Below the pieces are notes generated by a model. That model worked only from the letters and a program-made list of their open reading frames with translations. It had not been told where the DNA came from and made no database searches. The position numbers and the translations under genes are program-made. A DNA stretch of 61,305 bases from Desulfosporosinus sp. Sb-LF (lineage in GTDB: Bacteria > Bacillota > Desulfitobacteriia > Desulfitobacteriales > Desulfitobacteriaceae): the NCBI RefSeq assembly GCF_004766055.1, contig NZ_SPQR01000017.1, positions 1 to 61,305 on the forward strand, read 5' to 3'. Positions 35,869 to 45,888 of this stretch are shown piece by piece (the first letter of the stretch is position 1; each line of letters opens with the position of its first letter).

Positions 35869-37323
35869 TTAACGAAGGTAGTTCAGAGGATTGACTGTAT
35901 CACCATTGAGGATGACTTCAAAATGTAGATGAGGACCCGTCGAGTTGCCTGTCGTGCCGACCAATCCAATGGTCTGGCCTTGGCTCACGTGTTGCCCAAC
36001 AGATACTAGTAGTCGTGAAGCATGCCCATAACGTGTCATTACGCCATTTCCATGGTCAATGAGTATCATATTACCGTAACCTCCACCCCATCCAGCTGCA
36101 ACGATCGTTCCCGAAGCAGCGGCAGAATAAGGTTCTCCTACATCAGCTCCGATGTCTAATCCCGTGTGAAAACTACCCCAACGTGAACCAAAATAAGAAT
36201 TAATCGGTCCTCTAACGGGCCAGGCAATCTTTGAAGTGCTCCCAGATCCTCTGGACCCAGAAACTATGTAGGCCACATTTACTGGCGTTTTTGGTCCTTT
36301 GGCAATTACCTGTGGAACAGGTGACTTAGTTACCTTCTCGTCCACAACTTGTTTAGTGACATCATCCCCATTCTTTCGAACATAGGAGTATGTAACAAGT
36401 TTGGAACCATCGCTTCCTTGTTCTTTTACCACAGTTTCTCCTCTAGAAAGCTTTGCATCTGTATTTGTCACCACATCAAAGGCGATAATTTCCGATTGCG
36501 TTAAGATTCCTTTACTGACGACAGTCAAGTAAGGGCTAGCAGAGACTATTTTCACCTTCTGTCCTGTCAGAATCTTACTATCCTCAGTCATTCCCGGGTT
36601 ACCAGCTAGGACTTCTTTTGTCTTCATGTTATTTTTGCGAGCAATCAGCCACCATGAGTCATTCGCTTGGGCTATATATTCAGTTGTCGCCATCTTCCCG
36701 TCTTTTAACATTTTAAAGGCTTGATCAAGCAGTTTTACCTGGTCAGGTTGAGCTTCGACTTGCTTAGTGGAAATGGATTCAGTAAACTCGACAGATGTCA
36801 ATTTATTGCTTTCACTCGGATTCGTATAGAAATCTTGATATGTTTTAAGAAGTTTTTGAACATCTTCTTGGTTTGGTAAGATCACGACCTGTGTTCCTTC
36901 GACCTCTAATGCATACCCATCGATATAGGAGGTAAGATTTTTTTGAAGCTCATTTTCGGTTGAAAATTCCCCCAAAAGTGCTGCCTTTTTAACTCGAACT
37001 CGTTCAAATTTAATATTGTCGTGAGTTTTAGCAACCGTACCTATAGCTTGTCCACGTTTTGCAAGAATGGTGTCAACAATATGTTGGCCTTTATCTACAT
37101 TTGCCACTATACCAGCCCTATGTCCATTGATGGTAATATAAGCTGCCGAAGCTGTACTATAAAGGTATGTGGTTGCACTGCTAACGACCAAAACAACGGT
37201 TACCGTTCCAACGATCAATTTAGGTGATCGCCAAGATATTGCACGGAAGTACTTTGGTACCCATGATTTCCAATTAAGAAAAAATTCTTTAATTAAAACG
37301 AATGACTTTTCAATTTTTTTCAT
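35869..37323 (-). CDS. M23 endopeptidase with LysM and G5 domains
   Basis: About 484 residues from ATG 37323 (GGGGGC upstream; the ATG at 37335 is less well placed). Membrane helix near 40-65 (LIVGTVTVVLVVSSATTYLY), a long external region, a LysM peptidoglycan-binding domain about 215-262 (YIAQANDSWWLIARKNNM...GQKVKI), a G5 domain about 270-345, then M23: HTGLDIGAD, TRYGHASRLL and GPHLHFEV carry the zinc ligands. It probably cuts or remodels cross-bridges at the cell surface. No operon partner. Confidence 0.92.
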   Translation of the reverse strand: MKKIEKSFVLIKEFFLNWKSWVPKYFRAISWRSPKLIVGTVTVVLVVSSATTYLYSTASAAYITINGHRAGIVANVDKGQHIVDTILAKRGQAIGTVAKTHDNIKFERVRVKKAALLGEFSTENELQKNLTSYIDGYALEVEGTQVVILPNQEDVQKLLKTYQDFYTNPSESNKLTSVEFTESISTKQVEAQPDQVKLLDQAFKMLKDGKMATTEYIAQANDSWWLIARKNNMKTKEVLAGNPGMTEDSKILTGQKVKIVSASPYLTVVSKGILTQSEIIAFDVVTNTDAKLSRGETVVKEQGSDGSKLVTYSYVRKNGDDVTKQVVDEKVTKSPVPQVIAKGPKTPVNVAYIVSGSRGSGSTSKIAWPVRGPINSYFGSRWGSFHTGLDIGADVGEPYSAAASGTIVAAGWGGGYGNMILIDHGNGVMTRYGHASRLLVSVGQHVSQGQTIGLVGTTGNSTGPHLHFEVILNGDTVNPLNYLR

Positions 37324-37474
37324 CCTAGCCCCCATTCGTCTGATAGACGTTTTTCGTTTATTATAGCATTCATTCGCCAGTATAGGAATAAATCTGTCAT
37401 TGTTTTTGTCAATATGCTATAATGTGGTAAAAAAATTAATCTGTTTACAGAATTAGACAAAAGGAGAATTAAGA

Positions 37475-37669
37475 ATGAAAACTTCACCCATTAATGTAAT
37501 GATCGAACGTATTAATGAACTTGCGAGAAAGCAAAAGACAGTTGGACTCGAAGAGTGGGAACGCGATGAACAAGAATCATTGCGTCAGGAATATCTATCT
37601 TTTATTCGGGGACAAGTGAAAGATACCCTAAATAAAGTACAGATTTCCAAGAATACCCCTTTACACTAA
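37475..37669 (+). CDS. DUF896 (YnzC-like) small protein
   Basis: 64 residues with AAAAGGAG before ATG. IERINELARKQKTVGLEEWER.EQ..LRQEYL..IRGQVK is the DUF896 two-helix hairpin pattern. In Bacillus the yneA-yneB-ynzC operon is SOS-induced, but I see no LexA box here. Function unknown. The stop is 8 bases from the convergent hydrolase gene. Confidence 0.88.
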   Translation: MKTSPINVMIERINELARKQKTVGLEEWERDEQESLRQEYLSFIRGQVKDTLNKVQISKNTPLH

Positions 37670-37677
37670 AACGATTT

Positions 37678-38331
37678 CTACTTTTTTATCGAATTTTGTA
37701 GTTTGTCAAGCCAATGACTCGATGCAGGGGTTGCAGGACCATGTCCAGGCAAAATCCATCGTAGTGGACGTTCAATTACTGCTTGGGCGGATTCCTTCAA
37801 TTTATCTATATCCCAAGTGAAATAACTTGGAGCTAAACGTATCTCTCCCCCCTGAAAGAGGTCGCCAACGATTGCGACACCGTTACGATAAAGCACAATG
37901 TGCCCAGGAGTATGACCAGGAGTATGAATGATTTCCCAATCCTTAAATAGTTCCGCGTTTACTAATGATCGAAGATTTGTTGGAGAAATTAACTTTCCGT
38001 AAGGTCTAGTAGCTAGTGGTAACCAACGTTTAATACCAATGCGTTTTTTTTGACCAAGTACATAAGGTATCTCGATAGTATGTGCATAAATGGGACATTT
38101 AGCGAGTTGCTGCATTGCTACAATGCTTCCAACATGATCCACGTCATAATGAGTTATTACAATACCATCAAGTGCGCAAGGTTCAATTCCATTAGCCCTT
38201 AGATAATCACAAATTCGATGTTCTTGACCAGGCAAGCCAGTGTCAATTAGAAATAATTGTGAACCGGTCACAAGGTAAACGTGTGCTCCCTTTACCCCTT
38301 CTACCATATGTATGCCATCAGTAACTAACAC
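37678..38331 (-). CDS. MBL-fold metallo-hydrolase
   Basis: About 217 residues from GTG 38331, ten bases after GGATGGAGG; the first in-frame start at 38352 lacks spacing. Metal motifs: THYDVDHVG (HxxxDH type), HTPGHTPGH, GDLFQGG, and GHGPATP, all present. The family includes glyoxalase II and lactonases; the substrate is unknown. Convergent with the DUF896 gene. Confidence 0.87.
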   Translation of the reverse strand: MLVTDGIHMVEGVKGAHVYLVTGSQLFLIDTGLPGQEHRICDYLRANGIEPCALDGIVITHYDVDHVGSIVAMQQLAKCPIYAHTIEIPYVLGQKKRIGIKRWLPLATRPYGKLISPTNLRSLVNAELFKDWEIIHTPGHTPGHIVLYRNGVAIVGDLFQGGEIRLAPSYFTWDIDKLKESAQAVIERPLRWILPGHGPATPASSHWLDKLQNSIKK

Positions 38332-38532
38332 AGGAATATTTCCTCCATCCACTAACTAATTAGTATAATTTTTACAAGGAATAAAAGTACCTTAAGTTCG
38401 CTAATAGGCTAGCATATCTTACCATTCTTTGCAATAGCTCTTTTCTCTCTGAATGTATTTGTTTCGGCAATCAGGCAAATAATAAATGCAGGTAATTGTT
38501 ACTTATATTTATTATAAAGGAGGAGAATATCT

Positions 38533-38820
38533 TTGCCAGAACGCATTTTGAAGTACGGAGGAGCCAAAATCCGGAATCTTGTCCCACCTGTCAAAATTAA
38601 TCGATTTGTAAATCGTTTACCTAAGAATAAACGTGATTCACTTTTTGAAATTGCTAGTGAACTTCAAGCAGCAGGATTAATCGATGTATTAAATGGCCGT
38701 TCGCAAAGTACAATTGACAAGGATACGATTGATGATCAAATGACTAACACGGGCAATTCCGCTCATGATATTCAAGGATTGAAAAGAAATACTAAAGACA
38801 CACTAAATCTTCCCAAATAG
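38533..38820 (+). CDS. Uncharacterised 95-residue protein
   Basis: TTG start nine bases after AAAGGAGG. Basic N-terminus (ILKYGGAKIRNLVPPVKINRFVNRLPKNKR), one helix (LFEIASELQAAGLIDVL), then a polar, probably disordered tail. No domain recognised. Followed at 20 bases by a clear terminator, so it is likely a monocistronic gene. Confidence 0.62.
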   Translation: MPERILKYGGAKIRNLVPPVKINRFVNRLPKNKRDSLFEIASELQAAGLIDVLNGRSQSTIDKDTIDDQMTNTGNSAHDIQGLKRNTKDTLNLPK

Positions 38821-38840
38821 CCTTTAATTAATAAAATGCA

Positions 38841-38885
38841 AAAACGCGTGCAGTAGATCATTGTCTTACTGTACGCGTTTTATAT
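38841..38885 (+). terminator. Terminator of the 95-residue gene
   Basis: AAAACGCGTGCAGTA pairs with TACTGTACGCGTTTT with one mismatch, followed by TTTTATATTTG. Confidence 0.85.
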
Positions 38886-39047
38886 TTGCATTTAGAAAGC
38901 AACTTTCTAACAAGCCTCTCCTTTTTATTTGTCCATGGTTCTTCTGCCTTTCCTAATGTATTCCGTAACCGTAGTAGTCTGTAATAAAAGTATAAGCACT
39001 ATCCCAAAGAGCAAATAGGGATTGAATTCATTCACCTCTCGCTTACG

Positions 39048-40781
39048 TTAAAGAATACTAACAGAACCCTCATACAGCAGGCCTGTCAGGGCATCGACTG
39101 TCACAGTCTGACCATTAATTACGTTTGAAATAGCACTTTGAGCACCAACGATCGTCGGTATTCCATAGTGTAAGGCAACAATGGCAGCGTGTGATGTTAA
39201 ACCGCCCTCTTCTACAACTAACGCTCCGGCCCGTGCAATCAATGGAACAAAGTTAGCATCGGTCCTCTCAGAGATCAGAATATCCCCATCATTAAAAAAG
39301 TCCTTCTCCGGTAGCTGGATTTTACGTGCGAATCCAGAGTATGACTTTCGACCGACTCCGATTCCTCTAGCTAATATATTTCCCATAATTTGGACTTTGA
39401 TCATATTCGTGGAACCGACTTTACCAATTGGAACTCCTGCAGTGATTACCACGACATCACCGGCTTGAATATAATTCTGATTTAAGGCGGTATTCACAGA
39501 AATTGACAACATTTGATCGGTTTCCGAGCTCTGAGGGACTACAAGAGGTTGAACACCCCATTGCAGGGATAATTTCCTTGCTGTTAAGGCAAATGGGGTT
39601 GCTGCAATGATCAGGGCATTGGGCCGATATTTAGAAATCATACGTGCCGTCAAGCCCGAATGAGTTGGCGTAATAATTGCTGCAGCGTCGAGGTCTTTAG
39701 CAATAGTATAACTCGCAAAACTGATTGCTTCTGCAATGTTAAGTTGAGGATGTCTAGTAGCTTGTTTGTCCAGACAGGTTTGCTCAGTTCTCGTAGAAAT
39801 TTTAGCCATCATTTGAACAGCTTCAACTGGAAAGAGACCCGCAGCAGTTTCACCAGATAACATAATGGCATCCGTTCCATCCAAAATTGCGTTAGCAACA
39901 TCACTTGCCTCTGCTCTCGTGGGCCGAGGTTGTCGAATCATAGAATCTAACATTTGTGTCGCGACAATAACTGGTTTACCCAATAAATTGCATTTACGAA
40001 TCATTTCTTTCTGACTGACTGGAACTTCTTCAACAGGAATTTCTACTCCAAGGTCTCCGCGAGCAACCATAAGACCATCAGCGACTTCTAGAATAGCGTC
40101 TAAGTTAGTCAATCCTTCTTGACTTTCGATCTTGGCTATGATTTGGATATCCGCACCCATTTCTTCAACGACCCTTCGTACAGCCAAAACATCTAAGGCC
40201 TTACGAGTAAAAGAAGCGGCAATAAAATCAATTCCTTGTGAAATACCAAAACGAATATCCTCAATATCCTTTTCCGTTACGGCTGGAAGGTCGATAGGGG
40301 CACCAGGGACGTTTACCCCCTTTTGTGACTTAAGAACTCCACCGTTTCGAACAATGGTTCGAATAATTTCGCACTCTACAGAGGTAACCTCTAAATCGAT
40401 TTGACCATCATCAATGAGAATATGGGTACCTGGGTCAACTTCTTGCCACAGGTTAACATAAGTAATTCCAACCTGTTGTGTATTACCAATGTCGAGATTC
40501 GTATTCAAAGAAAAGGCAGCTCCGATTTCAAGAGTAATCCCCTCTTTAGGAACCATACCAGTGCGCACTTCCGGCCCTTTGGTGTCGAGAAGAATACCTA
40601 AATGTTTCCCTATTTTTGTGGCTTCCTCTTTCAATACAGCAATTCTACGACCATGTTCTTCATGGGTTCCATGTGAAAAATTTAGGCGAGCAACATCCAT
40701 TCCTGCAGCTAGAAGAGATTGAACCTTTTCTTTGGACTCACTTGCTGGGCCAATTGTACAAACAATTTTAGTCCTTCGCAT
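39048..40781 (-). CDS. pyk: Pyruvate kinase with C-terminal PEP-utilising-like domain
   Basis: 577 residues, the long Bacillus-type. TKIVCTIGPAS, RLNFSHGTHEEH, DTKGPEVRTG, the catalytic IIAKIESQEG and MVARGDLGVEIP, then MLDSM. The last about 90 residues (ILISERTDANFVPLI...GGLTSHAAIVALHYGIPTIVG) are the phosphohistidine-like domain with TSHAA, as in Bacillus. Converts PEP and ADP to pyruvate and ATP. 17 bases after gap, so a gap-pyk operon. Confidence 0.96.
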   Translation of the reverse strand: MRRTKIVCTIGPASESKEKVQSLLAAGMDVARLNFSHGTHEEHGRRIAVLKEEATKIGKHLGILLDTKGPEVRTGMVPKEGITLEIGAAFSLNTNLDIGNTQQVGITYVNLWQEVDPGTHILIDDGQIDLEVTSVECEIIRTIVRNGGVLKSQKGVNVPGAPIDLPAVTEKDIEDIRFGISQGIDFIAASFTRKALDVLAVRRVVEEMGADIQIIAKIESQEGLTNLDAILEVADGLMVARGDLGVEIPVEEVPVSQKEMIRKCNLLGKPVIVATQMLDSMIRQPRPTRAEASDVANAILDGTDAIMLSGETAAGLFPVEAVQMMAKISTRTEQTCLDKQATRHPQLNIAEAISFASYTIAKDLDAAAIITPTHSGLTARMISKYRPNALIIAATPFALTARKLSLQWGVQPLVVPQSSETDQMLSISVNTALNQNYIQAGDVVVITAGVPIGKVGSTNMIKVQIMGNILARGIGVGRKSYSGFARKIQLPEKDFFNDGDILISERTDANFVPLIARAGALVVEEGGLTSHAAIVALHYGIPTIVGAQSAISNVINGQTVTVDALTGLLYEGSVSIL

Positions 40782-40798
40782 TGTGCCTTCCCTCCAGC

Positions 40799-41809
40799 CT
40801 ATAAGCCTTTATTTACAATCATTGTAACTAAATCAACGATACGATTTGAATAGCCGGATTCATTATCGTACCAAGCCAATACTTTAACCATCCGATCTCC
40901 AATCATCATAGTTGATAATCCATCAACTATGGAACTTGCAGGATTACCGTTGAAATCACGGGAAACAAGTGGTAGTTCCGTATATTCGAGGTATCGCTTA
41001 AATTTACCATCTGCAGCCTGGCGTAAGGTGGCATTTACTTCTTCTTTGGTAGTAGGCTTAGATAAATTGGCAACAAAATCAATCAGCGAAACATTGGGTG
41101 TTGGAACCCGAACAGCGAGCCCATTCATTCTGCCTTCCAATTCTGGTATGACTAACGTAACCGCTTTTGCTGCGCCCGTAGTAGTCGGAATCATCGATTG
41201 ATAGGCAGCTCTAGCTCTACGCCAATCTTTATGTTCCAGGTCCAAAATACGTTGGTCATTCGTTACTGAATGTGTAGTTGTCATCATCCCTTGTTCAATT
41301 CCAAAAGTTTCAAGCAAAACTTTAGCCACGGGAGCAAGACAATTAGTTGTACAAGAAGCATTTGAAATTACATGATGTTTTGCTGGATCATATTTATCGT
41401 CGTTGACCCCCATAACAATCGTGATATCTTCATTTTTGGCTGGAGCAGAAATGACGACTTTTTTTGCCCCTGCAGTAAGATGTTGTGCAGCAGCATCTCG
41501 CTTTGTGAAATGACCTGTCGACTCGATGACGATATCCACATTATGTTTGCTCCAGGGCAAATCTAAAGGACTTTTTTCTGCGAAGATTTCAATTCGTTTT
41601 CCGTCGATGATCATCGTTTTTCCATCAATCTCCACAGAATTTGGAAGGATTCCATGGATTGAATCATATTTGAACAAATGTGCTAATAAATCAGGACTTC
41701 CCAAATCGTTGATGGCAACAACTTCGAAAGGAACCGATTGATTTAGGGCTGCACGAAGCGTAAGCCGACCAATTCTTCCAAAACCATTTATTGCTACTCT
41801 TAAACTCAT
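40799..41809 (-). CDS. gap: Glyceraldehyde-3-phosphate dehydrogenase, type I
   Basis: 336 residues. [14 protein letters not shown] (NAD site; Asn and Asp in VVAINDLG), catalytic Cys in [28 protein letters not shown]-terminus. Asp in NDLG favours NAD over NADP. It oxidises G3P to 1,3-bisphosphoglycerate. SD GAGGAGG. First gene of a gap-pyk pair behind nested palindromes at 41852-41907. Confidence 0.96.
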   Translation of the reverse strand: MSLRVAINGFGRIGRLTLRAALNQSVPFEVVAINDLGSPDLLAHLFKYDSIHGILPNSVEIDGKTMIIDGKRIEIFAEKSPLDLPWSKHNVDIVIESTGHFTKRDAAAQHLTAGAKKVVISAPAKNEDITIVMGVNDDKYDPAKHHVISNASCTTNCLAPVAKVLLETFGIEQGMMTTTHSVTNDQRILDLEHKDWRRARAAYQSMIPTTTGAAKAVTLVIPELEGRMNGLAVRVPTPNVSLIDFVANLSKPTTKEEVNATLRQAADGKFKRYLEYTELPLVSRDFNGNPASSIVDGLSTMMIGDRMVKVLAWYDNESGYSNRIVDLVTMIVNKGL

Positions 41810-41851
41810 ATGGTTAAACCTCCTCTTAATTATCCAAACTAAAATTTGCCT

Positions 41852-41907
41852 ATGTAAACACTATTCTGTTCAATTGAACAAATTCCTGCTAATATTATGT
41901 TTACATC
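41852..41907 (-). promoter_or_regulatory. Nested palindromes upstream of gap-pyk
   Basis: A perfect 14-bp palindrome TGTTCAATTGAACA (41867-41880) lies inside an inverted repeat ATGTAAACA (41852-41860) / TGTTTACAT (41899-41907). The outer arm pair is 43-98 bases ahead of gap. Likely an operator region; the regulator is unknown and no gap-linked repressor is in the window. Confidence 0.6.
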
Positions 41908-41951
41908 CACATTTTTTCACTTAATTAATAATTATAGTTCCCCAAAAGAAT

Positions 41952-41986
41952 AAAAAACTTGCAAAGCATTGCTCTTCAAGTTTTTT
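41952..41986 (-). terminator. Terminator of the tandem P-loop gene
   Basis: AAAAAACTTG (41952-41961) pairs with CAAGTTTTTT (41977-41986); the A/T-rich outer arms give a T-tract on both strands. It is about 40 bases after the gene ending at 42027. Confidence 0.8.
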
Positions 41987-42026
41987 ACACTAAAGTTCAT
42001 TTACCCCAAGGAGGACAAGAATATAA

Positions 42027-43172
42027 TTATACTTTCGTCGAGGAACTGCTAGCCGCGGCAGCAATAGCAGTTTCTTCAGCAAAGGCTAGAATTCTTTCGA
42101 ACACCGAATTGTATTTCTCTTCAATTGATTTGAAATTCATAGCTGGTATATAATACGTTTCCATGAGGTCATGGGTTTGTTTCGCTTTTTTGGAATGCCC
42201 AAGAGCACGACCAATATGTTGATTAACCCTAACCCGGCAGTCCCTGATCTCATCACCACAGTCTATCATCAGTTGACTTGCATTAAGGCTCTTATCAAAA
42301 TTCAAAGCAATAATTTCATGGCTAAACTTTGTGATATAGTTATAGGGCTCGCAATTAATGACCAATGCGATTCGGAGATCGGGAAGGATGATTAGGTCAA
42401 GTTGCTTGGGATCCAATGTATTATGATAATACTCAACATCTAAACCGTATGTTAGTGCACGGTCAGCGATCTTCGAAAGAAATGTTGATTTACCCGTCCC
42501 CGGTTGTCCTTCAAGCGTGTATAGTGTATTCGTATCGTATAGTAGTGTATCTATAAACTCAGTTTTTCCTTGAGGAGTATGACCCCATGCGAACAAATGA
42601 CGTTCATTCGCACAAGCATTGGGCGTGGTAATTTTAAAGATATCTCTTTCAATACTCAAAGTCATTTGATTTATCTGGTTCCAATCTTGATAATTACTTG
42701 TATAATATTTCCATTCACTTAGCGCAACCTTTGCTTCTTGTAGAGCGAAATAGGCTCTTTGAAAATAGCTACTGACTTTTAAATTGCAGGCCAGAATTTC
42801 ATCATGAGACTGTTTTATCAAGGCTTCATCCCAATATTCGCCGAGGTTAATGATTTCATCGACTGCACCGGGGTTCTTTGGATCCACGATGTGTGGAGCA
42901 GTTCCATCTAATAAAGCAATTTTCAATTCAGGAATAACAACCCCGTCAATAGAACCATTATCTGAAGAACAGCAGTGATATTCGATATCGTAACCTCGAT
43001 CTAACATTGATTGCCCAATTTTTTTCATAAACGTCGATTTCCCTACACCCGGGCCCCCTTTTATAACGAAAATGTGTTTAGCGTTTTGCTGGATCATGTG
43101 ATGATAGTACGAAAAAAAGCCTTGGGAAGTTACAGCACCGGGAAACATCTTCTTTGTATGTACATTTGACAT
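42027..43172 (-). CDS. Tandem-duplicated P-loop ATPase (PRK06851-like)
   Basis: 381 residues. Two homologous nucleotide-binding halves: first Walker A GGPGVGKST (39-47), then DRGYDIEYHCCSSDN and VVIPELKIALLDG; second EGQPGTGKST (221-230), then TYGLDVEYYHNTLDP and IILPDLRIALVINC. Matching motif order shows an internal duplication. A conserved but unstudied family of spore-forming Firmicutes; function unknown. SD AAGGAG before ATG. A terminator follows and 185 bases precede, so it is probably monocistronic. Confidence 0.82.
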   Translation of the reverse strand: MSNVHTKKMFPGAVTSQGFFSYYHHMIQQNAKHIFVIKGGPGVGKSTFMKKIGQSMLDRGYDIEYHCCSSDNGSIDGVVIPELKIALLDGTAPHIVDPKNPGAVDEIINLGEYWDEALIKQSHDEILACNLKVSSYFQRAYFALQEAKVALSEWKYYTSNYQDWNQINQMTLSIERDIFKITTPNACANERHLFAWGHTPQGKTEFIDTLLYDTNTLYTLEGQPGTGKSTFLSKIADRALTYGLDVEYYHNTLDPKQLDLIILPDLRIALVINCEPYNYITKFSHEIIALNFDKSLNASQLMIDCGDEIRDCRVRVNQHIGRALGHSKKAKQTHDLMETYYIPAMNFKSIEEKYNSVFERILAFAEETAIAAAASSSSTKV

Positions 43173-43277
43173 GTTAAAATCTCCTTTCTGCTTTGCGTCT
43201 GCAAGTCATCTTATTCATAGAGAGAGGATTTCGTTCCAATATTTAAAAATAATCTCAAACTATTTAGTGTCCTGAAT

Positions 43278-43324
43278 CACAAAATAAGACCAACTGATTA
43301 ATCATCAGTTGGTCTTATTTTGTG
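43278..43324 (-). terminator. Long hairpin downstream of thlA
   Basis: 21-bp perfect stem CACAAAATAAGACCAACTGAT (43278-43298) with its complement at 43304-43324. T-rich arms. It lies 33 bases after thlA. Confidence 0.78.
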
Positions 43325-43357
43325 TGAATTTTTTGATAATCGTTCGATATAAATTTA

Positions 43358-44536
43358 TTAGCGTTCTACAACAATGGCGATTCCTTGTCCCCCGCCGATA
43401 CATAGAGTAGCCAACCCACGATGTACATCCTTACGTTTCATTTCGTGTAACAAAGTCACAAAAATACGCGTTCCAGAAGCACCAACTGGATGACCCAAGG
43501 CAATCGCACCGCCGTTCACATTCGTCTTCTCCATATCAAGTTGTAAATCTCTAGCACATATCAAAGTTTGTGAAGCAAACGCTTCGTTGGCCTCCACGAG
43601 GTCTATATCTTCGATTTTCAACCCGGCTTTTTGCAACGCTTTTCGGCTTGCTGGGATGGGGCCTGTTCCCATAATCTTTGGATCTACGCCTGCTGAAGCC
43701 CATGATTTAATGGTACAAAGAGGGGTTAAGCCAAGTTCTTCAGCTTTCTCTTTCGCCATGACGACGACAGCGGCAGCACCGTCATTAATCCCCGAAGCAT
43801 TTGCGGCAGTGACGGTTCCATCCTTTTTAAAAGCACCTCGTAACTTTGCAACTGCTTCATAAGTTGCGCCAAAACGTGGGAATTCGTCCTCTGAGACAAC
43901 AACGGGATCTCCTTTGCGTTGCGGAATGGACACTGGTACAATTTCCTCAACAAACTTTCCGGCTTTAATGGCCACTTCTGCACGATTTTGACTGGACACC
44001 GCATAATGGTCTTGTTCTTCGCGGGAAATACCAAACTGAACTGCAATGTTTTCAGCCGTTAAGCCCATGTGAATGTTATTCATGGCATCTGTTAATCCGT
44101 CGTTAATCATGGTATCGATAAGTGTACCATTGCCCATCCGATACCCTGTACGTGCTTTAGGAAGCGCATAGGGCGCAAGGGACATACTCTCCATCCCGCC
44201 CGCTACAACAATATCGGCGTCTCCAGCTATAATAGCCTGAGCGGCACAAACGATGGTCTTAATTCCGGATCCGCATACCTTATTAAGTGTCCAGGAAGGA
44301 ATATCCTCAGGAATTCCGGCTTTAAGAGACGCTTGTCGAGCAGGATTCTGTCCTAGCGCACTCTGTAGTACGTTACCCATAATAACCTCATCAACTTGCT
44401 CCGGGGTAATCCCCGCTCTTTGTATCGCTTCTTTAATGGCCAATCCACCCAAATCGGCAGCTGGTATTTGCCCTAACGTACCACAAAAAGAACCAACGGG
44501 TGTGCGGACCGCACTCACAATAACAACTTCTCTCAT
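43358..44536 (-). CDS. thlA: Acetyl-CoA acetyltransferase (thiolase)
   Basis: 392 residues. Active-site Cys in [10 protein letters not shown] (near 88), GHPVGASG (His near 348), and CIGGGQGIA (Cys near 378) are complete. It joins two acetyl-CoA into acetoacetyl-CoA, feeding the hbd-crt-bcd route on the same strand. SD AAGGAG before ATG. The 348 bases upstream hold a terminator, so it has its own promoter; I see no -24/-12 element there. Confidence 0.95.
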   Translation of the reverse strand: MREVVIVSAVRTPVGSFCGTLGQIPAADLGGLAIKEAIQRAGITPEQVDEVIMGNVLQSALGQNPARQASLKAGIPEDIPSWTLNKVCGSGIKTIVCAAQAIIAGDADIVVAGGMESMSLAPYALPKARTGYRMGNGTLIDTMINDGLTDAMNNIHMGLTAENIAVQFGISREEQDHYAVSSQNRAEVAIKAGKFVEEIVPVSIPQRKGDPVVVSEDEFPRFGATYEAVAKLRGAFKKDGTVTAANASGINDGAAAVVVMAKEKAEELGLTPLCTIKSWASAGVDPKIMGTGPIPASRKALQKAGLKIEDIDLVEANEAFASQTLICARDLQLDMEKTNVNGGAIALGHPVGASGTRIFVTLLHEMKRKDVHRGLATLCIGGGQGIAIVVER

Positions 44537-44840
44537 TAATAGTCATCTCCTTCAATTAAACTCAATAATCTCTTGGATTGAACAATAACGGAGTTCTCTA
44601 TGCTAGTAACTTAATATCATAATTTTGCAGCTTCGAGAACCATTTGTCTTAGCATTAAGACCCTGATCCTGGACTATGCACCGAGTTTTGATATCAACTG
44701 TCACAACATGTTTTGATGTTAAATAGGCAATACTCAGACAATTCGACGTATAATTAGAACTAAAACCTAAGCACAATTATCTCAACTATACATCTTATAA
44801 CCAATATGCTTAAACTTACAAGATCTATTACTACATACCT
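44537..44840. other. Intergenic stretch upstream of thlA
   Basis: AT-rich, no open frame of note. It should contain the thlA promoter. I find no sigma-54 element and no recognisable riboswitch. Confidence 0.5.
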
Positions 44841-44875
44841 AATTAGCGAAGCACCTCAGAGGCGCTTCGCTAATT
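44841..44875 (-). terminator. Terminator downstream of etfA
   Basis: AATTAGCGAAGC pairs with GCTTCGCTAATT, with an inner pairing CCTC/GAGG. The same core TTAGCGAAGCACC recurs at the terminator of bcd (47160-47196). Confidence 0.8.
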
Positions 44876-44884
44876 GATATATGA

Positions 44885-45874
44885 TTATTCCTTAACCAGT
44901 TTCTTGAATTCTTCGGTCAAAATGGGAACTACTTCAAAAAGGTCACCCACGATACCGTAATCAGCCACTGTAAAAATATTAGCTTCAGGGTCTTTGTTCA
45001 CAGCAACAATGAACTTCGAGGATCCCATGCCCGCAAGGTGTTGAATAGCTCCAGAAATACCACAAGCGATATATAGTGTTGGTGCAACTGTTTTCCCAGT
45101 TTGTCCTACTTGGAACTTCTGTTCTATCCATCCCGCATCAACGGCTGCACGTGAAGCTCCAACAGCAGCGCCGATCACATCCGCTAGTTGTTCAAGAATA
45201 CCGTAATTTTCAGGTCCTTTCATCCCGCGCCCGCCTGAGATGATAATGTTTGATTCTGTTAGCTCTGGGCGTTTAGAAGCGGCAATGGCAACTTCTTTAA
45301 GTATTGCACGTAAATCCGCGGCATCGATATCGGCCGTCTCTTTGATGATTTCTGCCTGACGTGATGCATCAGGAGCAGTTACAGGGAATGTATTGGGGCG
45401 AATCGTCGCCATAATCGGACGAACATTAGAAGCGAGATGTTCAAACGCTTTGCCTGCATATATAGGGCGAATAAATGTTAAGAAGCTATTCGCATCAGTT
45501 TCCATTCCTGTGCAATCTGAAGCTAGTCCGACTCCCAAACGATGGGCTAGACGTGGTGCAAGATCTTTTCCGACTGCCGTGTTTCCCAGTAAAACGGCTT
45601 GAGGCTCTTCTTTACGGATAAGCTTGTTAAGCACAGAGGTATAAGCGCCAGTTGTATATTCGGTTAATTTCTCATCATCAACGAGGATGACCTTGTCCGC
45701 TCCATAAGCGGCAACATTTGTAGCAAGTCCTTCAACACTACTACCAAGTACTACTGCGACGAGGGACTCGCCAGTTTCATCGGCAATTTTTCGCCCTTGA
45801 CTGAGAAGTTCTAATGAAACTTTACGAATCTGTGAATTCCGTTGTTCGACAATAACCCAAATTCCTTTTGCCAT
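44885..45874 (-). CDS. etfA: Electron transfer flavoprotein subunit alpha
   Basis: 329 residues. N-terminal IWVIVEQRNSQIRKVSLELL, then RPIYAGKAFEH, C-terminal FAD domain ISGGRGM, AAVGASRAAVDAGW, VGQTGKTVAP, and YIACGISGAIQHLAGM. EtfAB shuttles electrons to or from acyl-CoA dehydrogenases; with butyryl-CoA dehydrogenases of anaerobes it often bifurcates, but that cannot be judged here. No extra ferredoxin domain. 14 bases after etfB. Confidence 0.95.
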   Translation of the reverse strand: MAKGIWVIVEQRNSQIRKVSLELLSQGRKIADETGESLVAVVLGSSVEGLATNVAAYGADKVILVDDEKLTEYTTGAYTSVLNKLIRKEEPQAVLLGNTAVGKDLAPRLAHRLGVGLASDCTGMETDANSFLTFIRPIYAGKAFEHLASNVRPIMATIRPNTFPVTAPDASRQAEIIKETADIDAADLRAILKEVAIAASKRPELTESNIIISGGRGMKGPENYGILEQLADVIGAAVGASRAAVDAGWIEQKFQVGQTGKTVAPTLYIACGISGAIQHLAGMGSSKFIVAVNKDPEANIFTVADYGIVGDLFEVVPILTEEFKKLVKE

Positions 45875-45888
45875 GTTAATTCCTCCCT

